A DNA stretch of 5,951 nt, from the NCBI GenBank assembly GCA_025965495.1, contig JAOPWW010000475.1, positions 1-5,951 on the forward strand, given 5' to 3'. The position numbers and the translations under genes were made by a program. The stretch is from Frankiales bacterium. GTDB lineage: Bacteria > Actinomycetota > Actinomycetes > Mycobacteriales > SCTD01. Shown piece after piece: positions 4,325-5,951 of this stretch (position 1 is its first letter; each line of letters begins with the position of its first letter). Below the pieces are notes generated by a model that saw only the letters and a program-made list of their open reading frames with translations, was not told the DNA's origin and searched no databases.

Positions 4325-5155
4325 GTGCCGCCCGCCAGCCTCTTCGACTTCTCGGGACCGCTGCCGATGCCCGCGGGCGCCGGCCGCCTGGTCACGTCCG
4401 TCGTCGCCGCCGCCCCCCGGGTCGGCCTGCTGGTCGGGCTGGCCTGCGGCCGCGACGTCGAGGGCTCCTGCCGCGGCGTCCGCCGGGCCGCCCCCGTCGA
4501 GGTCGCCCGCCCCGGCACCGTCTGGGCACCCCTGGCCTGCGGCCTGCCCGAGCCCGGCCTGCTGCTGATCGCGCGCACCGACGCCGTCGCCCTCGCCGAC
4601 CTGCTTCTCGGCGGCCCCGGCGAGGCCGAGGACCGCGCGACGTCGCAGATGGAGCAGCAGCTGCTGGTCCGCCACCTCGTGCCCGCCCTGCAGCCCGTCG
4701 TCGACGCCCTCGCCGACCACGGCGTCACCGGCCTGGCCTGCGGCCCCGTCACCGACCAGCCGCTGCCCACCGGGCTCGGCGAGGTCGTGGCGGTCCCCGT
4801 CGAGCTCGCCCTCCCCTCCGGAGCCACCGCGCAGATCACGTTGTGCCTGCCGGCGAAGTCGCTGCTGCCGGCCGAGACCGGCCCCGCCGCGATCGAGCCG
4901 GCGTCGGCCACCGAGCGCGTCCTGTCCGACGTGTGCGTCGACGTCGCGCTGCGCCTGCGGTCGACGACGGTCAGCGCCGAGGACGTCGAGGACCTCGCCC
5001 CCGGCGACGTCCTGCACCTCGACCCCGACGCCGTCGCCACCCTGCTGGGCGTGCTCCCCGGCGGCTCCTCCGGCGTCACCGTCCTCACCGCATCCCTCGG
5101 ACGTCGGGGCAAGCGCCGCGCCGTCGTCGTGCACGACCTGCTCGGAGGCCTCTGA
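4325..5155 (+). CDS. fliM: Divergent, N-terminally short flagellar motor switch protein FliM
   Basis: 276 residues from GTG 4325 (up to 297 from GTG 4262). LFDFSGP at 6-12 matches the YDFxxP that opens the FliM middle domain. LIARTDAVALADLLLGGPGE (81-100) matches the Asp...Leu-Val-Asp-x-LLGGxG segment, and R104-S107-E110 follows as in the usual RxxTxxE. VVAVPVELALPSGATAQITLCLPAKSLLP (154-182) is the second half of that domain. Residues about 197-271, with LAPGDVLHLD (224-233) and a late RRAVVVH, form a SpoA-type C-terminal domain. FliM is a C-ring switch protein binding FliG, FliN and normally phospho-CheY. The usual first 30-40 residues, including the LSQxEIDALL CheY-binding peptide, are absent, and none of the three frames upstream encodes it. 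The protein has six cysteines and three LACG repeats. The stop overlaps the fliN ATG. FliM is the best call on motifs and order; the divergence is real. Confidence 0.78.
   Translation: MPPASLFDFSGPLPMPAGAGRLVTSVVAAAPRVGLLVGLACGRDVEGSCRGVRRAAPVEVARPGTVWAPLACGLPEPGLLLIARTDAVALADLLLGGPGEAEDRATSQMEQQLLVRHLVPALQPVVDALADHGVTGLACGPVTDQPLPTGLGEVVAVPVELALPSGATAQITLCLPAKSLLPAETGPAAIEPASATERVLSDVCVDVALRLRSTTVSAEDVEDLAPGDVLHLDPDAVATLLGVLPGGSSGVTVLTASLGRRGKRRAVVVHDLLGGL
4439..4745 (+). repeat. Three in-frame copies of a 13-bp direct repeat in fliM, encoding LACG
   Basis: CTGGCCTGCGGCC occurs exactly at 4439-4451, 4532-4544 and 4733-4745, each in the reading frame as Leu-Ala-Cys-Gly (residues 39-42, 70-73 and 137-140). 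The spacings are 93 and 201 bp. The DNA identity partly follows from favoured codons, so the notable fact is the repeated peptide. Confidence 0.6.
5144..5148 (+). promoter_or_regulatory. Ribosome binding site of fliN within the end of fliM
   Basis: GGAGG lies 6 nt before ATG 5155. The fliM stop (TGA 5153-5155) shares its final A with this ATG, so coupled translation is likely. Confidence 0.65.
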
Positions 5156-5649
5156 TGTCCCTGCCCGACGAGTTCCTCGACGCCTTCCCCGGTCGCACCC
5201 CCGGTGCTCCCGCGCCGAAGCCCGCGGCCGCCGTCGTCGAGGCGCCCGCGCCGGTCGAGGAGGAGCCGGTCGCCGCGAGCGCCGTCGAGTCCGCGCTGCA
5301 GAGCCTCGTGCCCGGTCCGCGCGGGCCGCGGATGGGCCCGGACGCGACCGACCTGCCTCCGCTGGACCGCCCGGACCTGCCCGACCTCGGCCCCGGCACC
5401 CCGGCGGGCGAGGCCCGCGAGCTGCGCCTGCTGCAGGACGTGCAGGTGGAGCTCGCGGTGGAGCTCGGCCGGGTGAAGCTCCCCCTGCGCGACCTGCTCG
5501 CCCTCGGCCCCGGCGCCGTCCTGGAGCTCGACCGCGCGGCCGACGCCCCGGTCGACGTCCTGGTCAACGGCTGCCTGGTGGCCAAGGGCGAGGTCGTCGT
5601 CATCGACGGCGAGTTCGGCGTCCGCGTCACCGCGGTGGTCGAGCGCTGA
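5155..5649 (+). CDS. fliN: Flagellar motor switch protein FliN
   Basis: A 164-residue protein. Residues about 90-162 are a clear FliN SpoA domain: LRLLQDVQVELAVELGRVKL, then LRDLLALGPGAVLELDR, then APVDVLVNGCLVAKGEVVVID, then FGVRVTAVV. FliN forms the lower part of the C-ring with FliM and helps bring export substrates and FliH to the export gate. The N-terminal 85 residues are an extension rich in Pro, Ala and acidic residues, longer than in short enteric FliN (about 137 residues in all). It opens with MSLPDEFLDAFPG, a short acidic amphipathic stretch. There is no CheC-like domain, so this is FliN and not FliY. The ATG overlaps the fliM stop, and the TGA (5647-5649) overlaps the fliO ATG, indicating a tightly coupled fliM-fliN-fliO unit. 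A same-frame opening runs upstream through fliM and motB but is a shadow. Confidence 0.93.
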   Translation: MSLPDEFLDAFPGRTPGAPAPKPAAAVVEAPAPVEEEPVAASAVESALQSLVPGPRGPRMGPDATDLPPLDRPDLPDLGPGTPAGEARELRLLQDVQVELAVELGRVKLPLRDLLALGPGAVLELDRAADAPVDVLVNGCLVAKGEVVVIDGEFGVRVTAVVER

Positions 5650-5951
5650 TGGTGGTCCTCGGCCTGCTGCTGCGGGTGGCGTGCGTGTTCGCGCTGCTGT
5701 TCGCAGTGCTGGCCGTGCTCAAGCGCACCGAGGGCTTCCGCGCCGCGCGCCGCACCAACCCGGTGCAGGTCCTCGGCAGCACCCGCGTCGGCAAGGGCGC
5801 CGCCCTCACGATGGTGCGCATCGGCGACGCCGAGTACGTGCTCGGGGTCACCGACCACAGCGTCACGCTCATCACCCCGGCCACGCCGGTCGAGCAGCCC
5901 GCGGCCGTCGAGGAGCCCGTGGCCGCCGTCGCGGGCCCGAAGCCGGACTTC
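5649..5951 (+). CDS. fliO: Flagellar biosynthetic protein FliO, N-terminal part (3' end outside window)
   Basis: The ATG at 5649 overlaps the fliN stop, and 101 codons stay open to the window edge. A single membrane segment (about residues 2-24, Leu/Val/Ala-rich, followed by KR) precedes a small cytoplasmic beta domain. Residues 40-75 (QVLGSTRVGKGAALTMVRIGD, then YVLGVTDHSVTLI) match the FliO family (PF04347) pattern ending in LLGVTxxxVxLL. After residue 76 the visible sequence is a Pro/Ala/Val/Glu-rich linker. FliO is a non-core membrane protein that helps assemble FliP into the flagellar export gate; fliP normally follows. No strong Shine-Dalgarno is seen, so translation probably depends on coupling to fliN. 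Confidence 0.85.
   Translation, partial: MVVLGLLLRVACVFALLFAVLAVLKRTEGFRAARRTNPVQVLGSTRVGKGAALTMVRIGDAEYVLGVTDHSVTLITPATPVEQPAAVEEPVAAVAGPKPDF

Noticed and set aside
4344..4370. GCCGATGC in fliM as a sigma-28 promoter
   Set aside because: No -35-like sequence at the right spacing, and it lies inside the fliM coding region.
3364..5154. Upstream part of the + strand frame that leads into fliN
   Set aside because: This stretch is an out-of-frame reading of motB and fliM, Arg/Pro-rich and without domains. Only the part from ATG 5155 is FliN.

Overview
The window is a stretch of a flagellar gene cluster from a very GC-rich (roughly 70% or more) bacterium, almost certainly a motile actinomycete (Actinomycetota). 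Codon third positions are nearly all G or C. Start codons include several GTGs. The gene order fliK-flgD-flgE-flbD-motA-motB-fliM-fliN-fliO is the Gram-positive flagellar order. The genus cannot be told from the sequence. All genes lie on the + strand, and the large antisense and alternative-frame open frames are GC-bias shadows.

Left block (1-2070), hook assembly. It holds the C-terminal part of the hook-length control protein FliK (start outside the window), the hook cap/scaffold protein FlgD with Thr/Ala/Pro-rich low-complexity ends, and a short hook protein FlgE. It ends at a perfect 20-bp stem with a 4-nt loop (2027-2070), which I read as a terminator.

Middle block (about 2110-4262), motor power. 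A candidate sigma-28/WhiG-type flagellar promoter (TCAA, 15 nt, GCCGATGG; 2110-2136) is followed by flbD, motA and motB, separated by only 2 nt at each junction. This would be an flbD-motAB transcription unit under the motility sigma factor. After motB comes a second strong two-part hairpin (4220-4262).

Right block (4325-5951), switch and export. It holds a divergent, N-terminally short FliM, then FliN and the beginning of FliO. The reading frames overlap at the stop/start codons (TGATG), so translation is probably coupled. FliO runs off the right edge; fliP, fliQ, fliR, flhB and flhA would be expected next.

How it fits together: FliK and FlgD guide hook assembly from FlgE; MotA/MotB are the ion-driven stator; FlbD is a small motility accessory protein; FliM/FliN form the C-ring switch; FliO helps assemble the export gate. 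No unrelated novel system is visible. The points most worth a second look are these: FliM starts directly at its middle domain, so the usual CheY-binding N-terminal peptide is absent; no fliL lies between motB and fliM, where a hairpin sits instead; and FliN has a long N-terminal extension that begins with an acidic LPDEFLDAF peptide faintly resembling the missing FliM peptide.
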